DNA of 64,000 nt, taken from contig CAMFGY010000007.1 in the NCBI GenBank assembly GCA_945952065.1, positions 124,001 to 188,000 on the forward strand, given 5' to 3'. Position 1 is the stretch's first letter; the number at the start of each line of letters is the position of its first letter. The position numbers and the translations under genes were made by a program. Below the pieces are notes generated by a model. The model had not been told where the DNA came from, did no database searches, and saw only the letters and a list, made by a program, of their open reading frames with translations. Below, in pieces: positions 45,857 to 54,932 of this stretch. This DNA comes from an uncultured Burkholderiales bacterium (GTDB lineage: Bacteria > Pseudomonadota > Gammaproteobacteria > Burkholderiales > Burkholderiaceae_C).

Positions 45857-47289
45857 ATCACCTTCGCCCCTCCTTGGCTGCCTCGGCGCCGCTGTGCGCC
45901 TTGCTCACCAGCCTTATGCTGCTGAGCGCTTGCAGCAGCACACCCGAACGTTCGACCGATGCAACCCCGGGGGATCGGCCGCTGGCCTTGCCTCAGGGCT
46001 GGAAAAGCCCGGCCAACTCCCAGAGCAATTTGGCCGAACGCCCCTTTGCCAGCTTGTTTCGTGATGCGGAGCTGGAAGCACTGATCCAAGAAGCGCTGCG
46101 CAACAGCCCCGACATGCGCATCGCAGCGCAAAGAGTGGAGCTGGCACGCGCCCAGTACGGCTTGCAACAATCGGCCGCCCTGCCTAGCCTCGGGGCCGAC
46201 GCCAGTGCGAGCCGCCAACGCGCCCCCAGTGGGCTCAGCGGCAGCGAAAACAGGCTGTCCTCCAGCTACCGTCTCGGTCTGGCCATACCGGCCTGGGAGA
46301 TTGATCTGTGGGGACGTTTGAGCGCCTTGAACGACGCCGCCTTGCGCAATCTGGAATCAAGCGAGGCCTTGCAGCGCTTTGCCCAGGTGGGTTTGGTCTC
46401 GGAGATCGCAGCCGGCTGGCTCAAGCTTTTGGAGTTTGACGAGTCCATTGAAATCGCCAAGAGCACCCAGAGCTCACGGGCCGAGTCGCTGCGCATTGTG
46501 CGTCTGCGCTTCAATGCCGGCGTGGTCTCCAAGGTGGATGTGACCCAGGCCGCCACCTCCTTGGCCCAGGCCGAGGCCGCGCTGGCCTTGATGCAACAAA
46601 ACCGCGGTTTGCAAGAAAACGCTTTGTGCTTGCTGATCGGGCACAATCCCGGCCCCTTGCATGCGCGCACACCGCTGGGCCAATACGCGCTGCCCGAGGC
46701 TTTGCCCGCTGGCATCCCATCGGACCTGTTGACGCGGCGGCCCGATGTTCGTGCCGCCGAACTCAGCTTGGCCGCCACGCAATCCAGCCTCGCCGCTGCC
46801 CGCAAAGCCTACCTGCCCAGCATTTCTTTGACCGGTTTTTTAGGTTTCATCAGTCCGCAGCTGAGCCAGTTGTTGGAAGGCGATCGCAGCGCCTACACGC
46901 TCAGCCCGGCCCTGCAACTGCCTTTGTTCACCGGCGGACGTTTGGAGAGCAATGTGCAAGCGGCCGAGGCGCAGCAGCGGCTGGCGATGGAGAACTACGC
47001 CCGCACCACGCAGATCGCGCTGCGTGAGGTGGAAGACGCGCTGCTGCGCTTTCAACATCTGCGTGAACAACGTGACGCCACCCAAACCATCGTCAACGAA
47101 AGCCGCGAGCGCCTGCGCTTGGTGGACTTGCGCTATGCCAATGGGATTTCGAGTTACTTTGAAGTGCTGGACTCGCAGCGGCAACTGTTTGACGCCCAGA
47201 TGCAGCTGACCCAGCTCACCAGCGGCACATATGGCGCGGTGATTGCGCTGTACCGGGCCCTGGGCGGAGGCTGGAGCCCGCAGCGCTGA
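45853..47289 (+). CDS. NodT-family outer-membrane efflux channel
   Basis: 478 residues. A lipoprotein signal ends in LLSACSS. The two outer-membrane-factor repeats are clear: FASLFRDAELEALIQEALRNSPDMRIA at the start and RRPDVRAAELSLAATQ with GISSYFEVLDSQRQLF later. TolC/OprM-type trimers form the exit duct of tripartite pumps. The ATG overlaps the permease stop, and the next gene (AsmA) follows with no gap. The operon is thus adaptor-permease-channel-AsmA. Confidence 0.94.
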   Translation: MNHLRPSLAASAPLCALLTSLMLLSACSSTPERSTDATPGDRPLALPQGWKSPANSQSNLAERPFASLFRDAELEALIQEALRNSPDMRIAAQRVELARAQYGLQQSAALPSLGADASASRQRAPSGLSGSENRLSSSYRLGLAIPAWEIDLWGRLSALNDAALRNLESSEALQRFAQVGLVSEIAAGWLKLLEFDESIEIAKSTQSSRAESLRIVRLRFNAGVVSKVDVTQAATSLAQAEAALALMQQNRGLQENALCLLIGHNPGPLHARTPLGQYALPEALPAGIPSDLLTRRPDVRAAELSLAATQSSLAAARKAYLPSISLTGFLGFISPQLSQLLEGDRSAYTLSPALQLPLFTGGRLESNVQAAEAQQRLAMENYARTTQIALREVEDALLRFQHLREQRDATQTIVNESRERLRLVDLRYANGISSYFEVLDSQRQLFDAQMQLTQLTSGTYGAVIALYRALGGGWSPQR

Positions 47290-49362
47290 ATGGCCACCAG
47301 TTCGCGTTCATGGCTGCGTTGGACCCTGGCGCTTGCGGCCATCATGGGCGTGCTGACGCTGGGGGGTTTCTTGGCTCTGAAGCGGGCCTACCCGCCCGAG
47401 CGCTTGTTGGCCATGGTGAGCGAACAGGTGCAAGCCAAGACCGGCCGAGCTTTTGCGATTCGCGGCGCCATCAGTTGGCGGCTTTTGCCCAATATCGCCG
47501 TGGTGGTGGAGGATCTGCACCTGGCCAATATTGATTGGGGCAGCCAGCCGGAGATGCTCAGCGTGAGGAAAGCCGCGCTGGAATTGGCCTTGAAACCCTT
47601 GATGGACGGGCGCGTCGAGGTGCAACGCATCTTGATCGAGGGGGCGGAAATCTGGTTGGAGCTCGATGAACAAGGGCGAGGCAACTGGGCCTTCAGCCCG
47701 CGCCAAGGCGCTTCCAGCGAGCCCAAGCCAGGGCGCGCCAAAGCCGGTGAATTCAGCCTTGCCCATGTGCAATGGTTGGATTCACGGGTGACCTTTCACA
47801 GCCCGCGATTGAAGCAAGACCTGACCCTGCGCATCGACGAGCTGAATCTGCAAGCCCAACAGGCCAACTACGGCCTCTTGGCTCGCTTGAACTTGGCCGA
47901 ACAGGCCCTGCGCATCGAGGGCAGTTTTGGCGGCCTGAGCGCCTTCAGGGCCGAGAGCGAGTTCTGGCCCTTTGATCTGACACTGCAGATGCAGGGCTTG
48001 GACCTGTCCAGCCAGGGGCAGCTGTCTTTGGGGGCGCATGCGGGCGACTTCAATCTCGCCCTGCAAGCGCGCCTGAGCGACACCCAAGCCCTGCAAGCGC
48101 TGCTGCCGCGCCAAGCCGAGGGGCTGCGAAAGCTGCCTCAAAACCTGCAACTGGAAGCCCAAGTGCGTCGCCTAGGACCGGTGCTGTCTTTGCAGCCCTT
48201 CAAACTGAGCACCGGCGGACAAAGCCTGGAGGGCGAGTTGTTCGAACGGGGCACAAAGCCTTTGCGGCTGGAAGTCAAACTCAAATCAGAGGCCCTGGAC
48301 CTGCGCCCTTTTGTTCCGACCACCCAAAGTGCGGCCCGGGCGGGCAGCCCGGACCCAGGCAAAGCGGCCTCCGCGAGCAAGGCCCGCAGCCCCGTCTTCA
48401 GCCGCGAAGCCTGGCCCTTGCCCAAAACCTTGCCGCTGGCCCTCGATGTGGCTTTGGATATTCGCGCTTTGCAAGCCCCCAAGCTGCCGCCGATACAGGG
48501 ACTGCTGGCCCATTTCGAGATGCAGCCGCAAGGCCTGGCCCTCAAAAGCGCGCATTGGCAAATGGCCGGGGGGCTGTGGCAAGCTTCAGCCGCATTGGAT
48601 CTGCCTGCCCCTGAAGGCCAGGCCGCCACAAGCAAGCCCAAGGCAAAGCCTATGCCGCAGTGGCGCCTCAGAATGGACGGTCGCGATATCGGCATCGATG
48701 CCCTGCAACCCTATCTCGGTGGCAGTTTGGGCACGGCGCTGCGCGGTGGGCGCCTGCGCATGGCGGTGGATGTGGCGGCCCAAGGGGACGATGCGCATGA
48801 ATGGGTGTCTTCGCTGCAGGGTCAGGTCTTGCTCGATGCCCGCAACTTCGTTTTGCTGGGTCGGGTCAATCAACTCGGCACCGATGTTTTGATGGGGCTT
48901 GTGCGCGCCCTGCTGCCGGGTGAACAGAACCGCAGCGACAACCCGATCCGCTGCGCGGTGATGCGCCTGCCCTTTAAACAAGGGCGCGCCGAGGTCGATC
49001 GCTCCATCGCTTTGGAGTCCGAGCAATTCAATCTGGCGGCGCTGGGGCAGATCGATCTGGGCAAGGAAACCCTCAGTCTCTCGATGCGGCCCAGCACCCA
49101 AAAAGGCTTGGGCGTCAGTGCGGCCAATTTATCGGCCTTGGTGCAGTTGCAAGGGCCGCTGAATCAGCCCGAGATCAGCTGGGACGCCGCCGGCACCGCC
49201 CAACAAGCCAGTCAAGTGGGCCTGAAGCTGGCCACCGGCGGTTTGTCCATCTTGGCGCAACGCCTGTTGAACAAACCAGAAGCGGCCGAGCAGCCTTGTC
49301 AGCGCGCACTCAAGCCGCCCAAAAACGCCAAGCCTTCCTTGCTGAATTGGCTGGGCGGCTGA
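47290..49362 (+). CDS. AsmA-family protein
   Basis: 690 residues. An N-terminal membrane anchor (about 9-29) is followed by the AsmA domain (RAFAIRGAISWRLLPNIAVVVEDLHL) and a long repeating beta-groove section. The C-terminal AsmA_2 part (about 480-640) contains LDARNFVLLGRVNQLGTDVLMG. AsmA/TamB-type proteins are inner-membrane bridges implicated in phospholipid transport to the outer membrane. Its ATG directly abuts the stop of the NodT gene, so it is part of the pump operon, an uncommon pairing. No lipobox is present. Confidence 0.88.
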   Translation: MATSSRSWLRWTLALAAIMGVLTLGGFLALKRAYPPERLLAMVSEQVQAKTGRAFAIRGAISWRLLPNIAVVVEDLHLANIDWGSQPEMLSVRKAALELALKPLMDGRVEVQRILIEGAEIWLELDEQGRGNWAFSPRQGASSEPKPGRAKAGEFSLAHVQWLDSRVTFHSPRLKQDLTLRIDELNLQAQQANYGLLARLNLAEQALRIEGSFGGLSAFRAESEFWPFDLTLQMQGLDLSSQGQLSLGAHAGDFNLALQARLSDTQALQALLPRQAEGLRKLPQNLQLEAQVRRLGPVLSLQPFKLSTGGQSLEGELFERGTKPLRLEVKLKSEALDLRPFVPTTQSAARAGSPDPGKAASASKARSPVFSREAWPLPKTLPLALDVALDIRALQAPKLPPIQGLLAHFEMQPQGLALKSAHWQMAGGLWQASAALDLPAPEGQAATSKPKAKPMPQWRLRMDGRDIGIDALQPYLGGSLGTALRGGRLRMAVDVAAQGDDAHEWVSSLQGQVLLDARNFVLLGRVNQLGTDVLMGLVRALLPGEQNRSDNPIRCAVMRLPFKQGRAEVDRSIALESEQFNLAALGQIDLGKETLSLSMRPSTQKGLGVSAANLSALVQLQGPLNQPEISWDAAGTAQQASQVGLKLATGGLSILAQRLLNKPEAAEQPCQRALKPPKNAKPSLLNWLGG

Positions 49363-49363
49363 G

Positions 49364-49380
49364 GCACTGCGGCGCAGTGC
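49364..49380 (+). other. Hairpin after the AsmA gene
   Basis: GCACTGC-GGC-GCAGTGC starts two bases after the stop codon. A strong 7-base-pair stem without a following T-run, so it could protect the mRNA 3' end or aid rho-dependent termination rather than terminate on its own. Confidence 0.35.
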
Positions 49381-49391
49381 AAGAGGGTGTG

Positions 49392-49790
49392 TCAGTCCAG
49401 CACTGGCGCGACCAACTTCCAGTGCCCCTTGGCGTCTTGGCAGAAGCGGTAGACCCCTTCGTCCTTCACATTGCCCCAGGCATTGTGGATGCGCAAATTG
49501 CGGCAATCCATGCCCCGGCTTTTACCGCGCTCCAAAGCGACCACCCAGCCCGAGGCACGGCTGGTTTCACTCTTCCAATCGAACTGGGTGCCGTCTTGGG
49601 GGCTCTGCACCGCCTGATCAATTTGGGCTTGCAGCAAGCTCAAGTCGGCCTTGCTGAATCGCGCCAAGGCCGAGTTCTTCATGGCCTGCAAATTGGAATG
49701 GGCCTGGGCACTGGTGAAGGCGCTGAGCGCGGCCAGGGTGAGGAGAAGCTTGGCTGTTTTGATGATGGGCCCCTGAAGAATGCAAAACAC
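49392..49790 (-). CDS. Small secreted protein resembling the 17 kDa surface-antigen family
   Basis: About 110-133 residues, depending on start. KTAKLLLTLAALSAFTSAQA is a clear Sec signal peptide. The mature part has FDWKSETSRASGWVVALERG, DCRNLRIHNAW and YRFCQDAKGHWKLVAP, the pattern of the C-terminal domain of rickettsial 17 kDa antigen-like proteins (two cysteines and a final G-x-W). No ATG or TTG fits the signal peptide well. The GTG at 49790 works but adds nine residues. An ATC at 49766, preceded by AGGGG, would place the start exactly before the signal. Function unknown. Confidence 0.6.
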   Translation of the reverse strand: MFCILQGPIIKTAKLLLTLAALSAFTSAQAHSNLQAMKNSALARFSKADLSLLQAQIDQAVQSPQDGTQFDWKSETSRASGWVVALERGKSRGMDCRNLRIHNAWGNVKDEGVYRFCQDAKGHWKLVAPVLD

Positions 49791-49846
49791 GGTCCGCAAA
49801 GAATAGCTTGATTTGAGGGTGAACCCCGAGCGCCGGGCCGCCACCT

Positions 49847-49852
49847 TAGAAT
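49847..49852 (+). promoter_or_regulatory. -10-like hexamer for a leaderless thyA transcript
   Basis: TAGAAT ends 8 bases before the thyA ATG; no ribosome-binding site lies between. This supports the start at 49861 over later in-frame ATGs. Confidence 0.45.
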
Positions 49853-49860
49853 CGCGCCCC

Positions 49861-50730
49861 ATGATCAGCCCGACCTCGAGCGCCCCCGCCATGCCGCCAA
49901 CCCACCCTCTCGCCAGCTCTGCAGCCCGCCCGGTACGGGCCCAGTACGAGGACTTCATGCGCCATGTCTTCGAGCATGGCGTGGCCAAGACGGACCGCAC
50001 CGGCACCGGCACCCGCTCGGTGTTCGGCCACCAAATGCGCTTTGATTTGAATGAAGGCTTCCCGCTGGTCACCACCAAGAAAGTGCATCTCAAGTCCATC
50101 ATTCTGGAACTGCTGTGGTTCTTGCGCGGTGATTCCAATGTGAAGTGGCTGCAAGAGCGCGGCTGCACCATCTGGAATGAATGGGCGCGCGAAGACGGCA
50201 GCCTGGGCCCGGTGTATGGCGTGCAATGGCGCTGCTGGCCCAAGGCCGATGGCAGCCACATCGACCAGATCGCCGAAGTCGTCAAGCAACTAAAGCACAA
50301 CCCAGACTCCCGCCGCATCATCGTCAGCGCCTGGAATGTGGCCGAGCTCGATCAAATGGCCTTGATGCCTTGCCACGCCTTTTTTCAGTTCTATGTGGCC
50401 GAGGGCAAGCTGTCTTGCCAGCTCTACCAGCGCAGTGCCGACATCTTTTTGGGCGTGCCCTTCAATATCGCCAGCTATGCCTTGCTGACGCAAATGTTGG
50501 CCCAGCAATGCGATTTGGCCCTGGGCGACTTTGTCTGGACGGGCGGCGACTGCCACATCTACAGCAACCACTTCGAACAGGTGCAAACCCAGCTGGCCCG
50601 CGAGCCGCGCGCCTATCCCCGCATGCAGATCAAGCGTCGCCCGGCCTCCATTTTTGACTATGAGTTGGAAGACTTTGAGCTGAGCGACTACGACCCGCAC
50701 CCCGCGATCAAGGCGCCGGTGGCCGTATGA
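49861..50730 (+). CDS. thyA: Thymidylate synthase
   Basis: 289 residues. Methylates dUMP to dTMP using methylenetetrahydrofolate. The catalytic Cys171 lies in [13 protein letters not shown], and the phosphate-binding [11 protein letters not shown], the [13 protein letters not shown] loop and CHIYSNH are intact. The first 20-25 residues are Pro/Ala-rich and longer than in E. coli; an ATG at 49891 is an alternative. The stop overlaps folA as ATGA, a classic pairing because ThyA produces the dihydrofolate that FolA recycles. Confidence 0.95.
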   Translation: MISPTSSAPAMPPTHPLASSAARPVRAQYEDFMRHVFEHGVAKTDRTGTGTRSVFGHQMRFDLNEGFPLVTTKKVHLKSIILELLWFLRGDSNVKWLQERGCTIWNEWAREDGSLGPVYGVQWRCWPKADGSHIDQIAEVVKQLKHNPDSRRIIVSAWNVAELDQMALMPCHAFFQFYVAEGKLSCQLYQRSADIFLGVPFNIASYALLTQMLAQQCDLALGDFVWTGGDCHIYSNHFEQVQTQLAREPRAYPRMQIKRRPASIFDYELEDFELSDYDPHPAIKAPVAV

Positions 50731-51239
50731 GTTTGCTGACCTTGATTGCCGGTGTAGCGCGAGGCGGCGCCATCGGGCGCGGCAATGAATTGCTGTTCCG
50801 TCTGCCCGAAGACATGGCGCATTTCAAAGCGCTGACCCTGGGCCACAGCGTCATCATGGGCCGCAAGACCTGGGATTCCATCCCCGCGCGTTTTCGTCCC
50901 TTGGTGGGGCGGCGCAACCTGGTGCTGAGTCGCCAGGCCGGCTTGAACTTGGAAGGCGCCGAAGTCTTTGCCTCGCTGCAAGCGGCGCTGGCCAGCTGCG
51001 CCGATGAGTCCGAGGTGTTTGTGATGGGCGGCGCGGAAATCTACGCCCTGGCCCTGCCCTTGGCCGATCGGCTGGAATTGACGGAATTCGAGGCCGAGGC
51101 CGAAGCTGCCGACGCATTTTTCCCGGCTTGGCGCGCCGAAGACTTTGAAGAAGTCTCGCGCCAAAGCCACTTCAGCCCGGCCGAACGTGGCCATGGCTGG
51201 CCTTATCACTTTGTGCGCTACCAGCGCCGCAAACCCTGA
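50727..51239 (+). CDS. folA: Dihydrofolate reductase
   Basis: 170 residues. Reduces dihydrofolate to tetrahydrofolate with NADPH; target of trimethoprim. Asp29 in LPEDMAHFK is the catalytic acid, and [12 protein letters not shown] and [14 protein letters not shown] are the NADPH-binding signatures. One oddity: the position equal to Trp22 of the E. coli enzyme is Phe24 here ([10 protein letters not shown]). Coupled to thyA by a four-base overlap. The DUF4337 gene follows after 24 bases. Confidence 0.94.
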   Translation: MSLLTLIAGVARGGAIGRGNELLFRLPEDMAHFKALTLGHSVIMGRKTWDSIPARFRPLVGRRNLVLSRQAGLNLEGAEVFASLQAALASCADESEVFVMGGAEIYALALPLADRLELTEFEAEAEAADAFFPAWRAEDFEEVSRQSHFSPAERGHGWPYHFVRYQRRKP

Positions 51240-51263
51240 ACCCTTTACCAGGAGATTGAAGCG

Positions 51264-51839
51264 ATGTCCGGACACGGCTTTCACGTCCACGGCCCCCATG
51301 ACCACGAGTTGGAACATGCGGCTCAACATGAACCCAAAGGCATTGCCGGCAAGCTGGCCGTGATCACCGCCATCTTGGCCACCATAGGCGCCATGTTTTC
51401 TTATATGGGCGGCGCCACTCAGGCCAATGCAGGCTTGTACAAGAACGACGCGGCAATCAAGAAGACCGAGGCCTCGAATCAATGGAATTACTACCAGGCC
51501 AAGAGCAGCAAACAAAACATGGCCGAGTTGGCCCTGGTCTTGGTGAGCGAGGACAAGAAAGCCAAGTACGCCGAGGAAATTGAGCGTTACAAAAAAGAAA
51601 AGGCCGAGATCAAGGAAAAGGCCGAAGCCTTCGAGGCCGAATCCAAAGAATTCGACCACAAGAGCGCCGAGCAAATGCACCAGCACCACCGTTGGGCCCA
51701 AGCCACCACCGCCTTGCAGGTCTCCATCGCCTTGGCCGCCATCACCTTGCTAACCAAAAAGCGTTGGATGGAGATGGGCACCTTGGCCATGGGCGCGGTG
51801 GGCATAGCCCTGGGCGTGCTGGCCTGGATGCACATCTAA
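51264..51839 (+). CDS. DUF4337 membrane protein
   Basis: 191 residues, with AGGAG before the ATG. A His-rich start (GHGFHVHGPHDHELEHAAQH) is followed by one membrane helix (about 28-50), a charged coiled-coil region (about 75-135, KYAEEIERYKKEKAEIKEK) and two C-terminal helices. This is the DUF4337 layout. The His-rich segment could bind metal, but nothing shows that it does. Likely in the thyA-folA transcript. Function unknown. Confidence 0.82.
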   Translation: MSGHGFHVHGPHDHELEHAAQHEPKGIAGKLAVITAILATIGAMFSYMGGATQANAGLYKNDAAIKKTEASNQWNYYQAKSSKQNMAELALVLVSEDKKAKYAEEIERYKKEKAEIKEKAEAFEAESKEFDHKSAEQMHQHHRWAQATTALQVSIALAAITLLTKKRWMEMGTLAMGAVGIALGVLAWMHI

Positions 51840-51857
51840 GCCCGCCGCGCCAATCGA

Positions 51858-54281
51858 TCAGCGGTTTTCCAAGCGCGAGTAGTCAAACAAGCCAGCCTCC
51901 CAGATCGGGCGCTGGCCTGTTTTTTCCAGCAAACGATCGCTGTGCGCCCAAAACCCCGCGTCGGTGCGGCGCACGCCATAACGCTGCATCAGAGCGGCAT
52001 AGTCCGCTTCATTGCCGAGCTGGCTGATGGCCGTCACCAAGCCCTTCAAGCCTGCTTCGTCTACGCGCAGCAAGGCATTGGGATAGGCACCCACATAGCC
52101 TTGCAAGACTTGCAAACGGTCTTCATCGGGCAGACGTTTTTTCTCCTCACCGAAAGGTGACGCCACATTCAGATGGGCGCTGTGGCGCAGCAGGGAGAAA
52201 GGCTGGCCTGTCGCGGCACCTGGGTTTTGCAGCCACAGATAGCTGAGCTCCGGCATCACGCTGGCGGCGCGCCCTTGCAGGTTCGACAGTTGCTCCAGCA
52301 GCGCTTTGCTGGCCGGTGAAATCTGCGCAGTCTCGAGCCGATGCTGCCCCCCATCCAGGCCCGCATAGTGCTGGCGCAAGGTGGCATACAACTCGGTGAG
52401 CGGCTCTGCGGTTTTGAAGCGCAGGCCGGTTTCTTGCTCAAAGTAAGCGCGCATGGCATTGAGCTGTTCGATGTGGGCAGGGCTGGCGCCGCGGTACCAA
52501 TGGTCTTGCAACGATTGGCGCGAAGCCTTGGGCAGCAAGGCCAGGAAATTGAACTCGCCCTCCATGCGCAAGAAGTCCATATAAAGCCGTGTGGCCAGTT
52601 GGTGGCCCACATTGCCGTAAATGTCGAAGCCGCTCACCAAGAGGTAATAGATGCGCTCGAACAAAGCAAAGTCCAAAACCAAGACCGTCTGCGGTCTTTC
52701 GCCATGCAGGCCTTGCACCACGGAGGCACTGTCAAAGTGCCGAAAGGCCGTCAGTGCAGCATTGGGGTTGGGCGCTTCGCCCGCTTGACGCCCCGACCAC
52801 AGGGTTTTCAAAGTCACGGGCGAGCGCGCGCCAAAGCGGGTATTCATGAACTCGCTCTTGCGCTGCAGATACTGCTGTTCGAGCTTGGCGTAGCCGCGAA
52901 AGCTCAGCAAGCCCGCGCTGCTTTCATGTTCGGCTGGCATGCGCAGGGTTTCCAGGCTGGCCGCCAAAGCCTCTTCGTCCTGGCTTTGTACTTCGATGCC
53001 CGGCTGGGAGAACAGCACCCAGAAATGGTCATTGATGACATTCAAAGCCACTTGGCCGCGGCACACCGGCCCTTTCATGAAGGCCGCGAAGATGAATTGC
53101 GCCTCGTCCAAAAGAAAGCGATGGCGCGACTCCACCGGCAAGGCCCGAAAGGTCACAAAGGGGTTGGAGGCCACCACCGCCTCATAGCTGGGCAAGGCGT
53201 TGACGGCATAGCTGGGCTCCAAGAACCAGCGCTTCAAACGGGCCATGCGGGCCGGATTCAAAGCCAGCGGCAAATGGGTCTTGTTGACGATGCTTTCCTG
53301 GTGGGGCCGCAAGCGGTAGTACACGCGCGGCACGCCCGGATCGTCATAAGGGCGGCGGGTGGCCACGGGGGCGATGGGCTCGCCCGGCGGTGTGCTGGAG
53401 CGCAGCAATTGGTAGTACTGCTGCGGCTGTTGCTGCCCCGTTTTGCCCCCATCAAAGTACAAATGGCCCACGAACCAATGCTCATAGATGTAGCGGCTCA
53501 TCAGCTGGGCTTTGAGGCTGTCTGCGTTGAGGAAACGCTCCCACTGTTCTACTTGCGCCAACTCGGAGGCGGGCAAAGCTTTGGGCGCGCTGCGTGGCGC
53601 ACCGAAAGCCAACCAGCTGCTGAGCAGGCGGTGCTCAGGCTCACTCAAAGCAGGCAGCCCGAAAGGCATGCCCCATTGCGGGTGCTGGGCCTCATAAACC
53701 GCCATGTCCTCGATACGTGGGCATTGGGCCTTGCGATCGAGAGATAGATCAAAGTCCTGCTCGGCAAGCAAAGGCCCAGCATTGGGCGCAGCGCTTTGTT
53801 TGAGTGCCAGCAAACGGTGCATCACACCCGCCTCACGGTTGGCTGCGAGCGAGGATTCGCGCTCATTCAACACCGGAAAGAAGCCTTGGCTGCGCCACTG
53901 GGCATTGCTGTGAGCGTCCAGGTACAGCCGCGTGGGCGGCGCGGCCATCAGGCGGTTGGCATAAATGTCCTTGGGGTTGGCGCCACGCGTGAGGCCTTCA
54001 TAGCTGCTGAGTTTGAGCTGGCAAGGTGCGTCATAGCAGGCATGACAAAGCACACAGCGCTTGTCCAGCAAGGGCTGGATCTGGCGGTCATAGTCCAAGA
54101 CCTGGCGTCCGGCGTTTGGCACGGGGCGCGGCGTGGCGTCAAATTTCGCCGGGTTCTCGGGGCCGTATTGCTGATCCAGGCGCTGCTCGGTTTTGACCGA
54201 CAGCACCGCCGCGCAACCCATCAGGCTCAACAGGGTCAAGGCCATGAACCAAAAACGCCAAGGCTGAAATTTGCTTCTCAT
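51858..54281 (-). CDS. cti: Fatty acid cis/trans isomerase
   Basis: 807 residues from MRSKFQPW. Converts cis-unsaturated acyl chains of membrane phospholipids to trans, a fast response to solvents and heat known from Pseudomonas and Vibrio. An N-terminal hydrophobic signal (FWFMALTLLSLMGCAA) directs it to the periplasm; the Cys in LMGC may be lipidated. The cytochrome-c-type haem motif RCVLCH (Cys76, Cys79, His80) is intact, as required for activity. The remainder matches the family over its full length (GLPALSEPEHRLLSSWLAFG and others). Monocistronic. Confidence 0.93.
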   Translation of the reverse strand: MRSKFQPWRFWFMALTLLSLMGCAAVLSVKTEQRLDQQYGPENPAKFDATPRPVPNAGRQVLDYDRQIQPLLDKRCVLCHACYDAPCQLKLSSYEGLTRGANPKDIYANRLMAAPPTRLYLDAHSNAQWRSQGFFPVLNERESSLAANREAGVMHRLLALKQSAAPNAGPLLAEQDFDLSLDRKAQCPRIEDMAVYEAQHPQWGMPFGLPALSEPEHRLLSSWLAFGAPRSAPKALPASELAQVEQWERFLNADSLKAQLMSRYIYEHWFVGHLYFDGGKTGQQQPQQYYQLLRSSTPPGEPIAPVATRRPYDDPGVPRVYYRLRPHQESIVNKTHLPLALNPARMARLKRWFLEPSYAVNALPSYEAVVASNPFVTFRALPVESRHRFLLDEAQFIFAAFMKGPVCRGQVALNVINDHFWVLFSQPGIEVQSQDEEALAASLETLRMPAEHESSAGLLSFRGYAKLEQQYLQRKSEFMNTRFGARSPVTLKTLWSGRQAGEAPNPNAALTAFRHFDSASVVQGLHGERPQTVLVLDFALFERIYYLLVSGFDIYGNVGHQLATRLYMDFLRMEGEFNFLALLPKASRQSLQDHWYRGASPAHIEQLNAMRAYFEQETGLRFKTAEPLTELYATLRQHYAGLDGGQHRLETAQISPASKALLEQLSNLQGRAASVMPELSYLWLQNPGAATGQPFSLLRHSAHLNVASPFGEEKKRLPDEDRLQVLQGYVGAYPNALLRVDEAGLKGLVTAISQLGNEADYAALMQRYGVRRTDAGFWAHSDRLLEKTGQRPIWEAGLFDYSRLENR

Positions 54282-54378
54282 CAGGTTTGCGCCACAAAGT
54301 GAATGGACGGCATTCTCACCCTGGAGATGGGCTGGGCGCCAGCGCGGCAAGGCCGAGCCCCGGGGAACAGACGCGTGT

Positions 54379-54711
54379 TCAGCCGCCTTCTCGCACCGGC
54401 AGGCCATGGGCACGCCAAGCGGCCATGCCGCCGGCCAGGTTGCGGGCCTTGGTGTGCCCTTGGTGCAGCAAGTATTGCAGCGCCTGCATGCTGCGGCCGC
54501 CGGCAGCGCAAGCCAAGATCAGGTCTTTGTTGCGGGGCAATTCATGGTGCCGTCGCTCCAACTCACTCAGCGGCATGCACAGCACGCCGGGCGCCTCATA
54601 CGCCATGCGGGCGACTTCGTGGGGCTCTCGCACGTCCACCAAGGTGCAGTCGCCCGCACGCAGGGCGGTCAGGGCCGATGGGGGGTCCAGTTGAAGCAAG
54701 GGCGTGTTCAT
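54379..54711 (-). CDS. Rhodanese-like sulfurtransferase
   Basis: 110 residues, a single rhodanese domain. VDVREPHEVARM and the active-site loop CAAGGRS (Cys68) are intact; the loop is the six-residue type of sulfurtransferases rather than a phosphatase. It accepts sulfane sulfur as a persulfide in the cytoplasm. It is divergent from a second RND operon that ends in DUF2892 and OsmC genes. Those families often accompany rhodaneses in sulfide/persulfide handling, so the flanking genes are probably one regulatory unit. Confidence 0.87.
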   Translation of the reverse strand: MNTPLLQLDPPSALTALRAGDCTLVDVREPHEVARMAYEAPGVLCMPLSELERRHHELPRNKDLILACAAGGRSMQALQYLLHQGHTKARNLAGGMAAWRAHGLPVREGG

Positions 54712-54932
54712 GGCTTTCCTTTCTGTTGCAGGCCAGGGTGACAGGGGTGCAATGCCGGTGCTCATAGGCGATGCTCATAGGCGGTGAGGCGCCGGTGCAT
54801 TGCGTGGCAAAGCGCACAGGCTGGCTGGGCCTGCCGGTTTGCGATCACGCATTGTTTGACTATTTGCGTGTTTAGTTAAATAATAAAAGCACCAAGTTCA
54901 ACTGTCCAGCGATTTCAACTCGCTGTGAAGCC
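54712..54932. promoter_or_regulatory. Divergent promoter region of the rhodanese and RND2 genes with AT-rich operator
   Basis: TTGACT (54856-54861), 17 bases, AATAAT (54879-54884) is a good sigma-70 promoter toward the RND genes. The imperfect inverted repeat ACTATTT...AAATAAT overlaps the spacer and both hexamers, as ArsR-type repressor sites do (compare BigR/SqrR). A tandem 12-base repeat TGCTCATAGGCG lies near 54762-54785. No gene is present. Confidence 0.5.
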
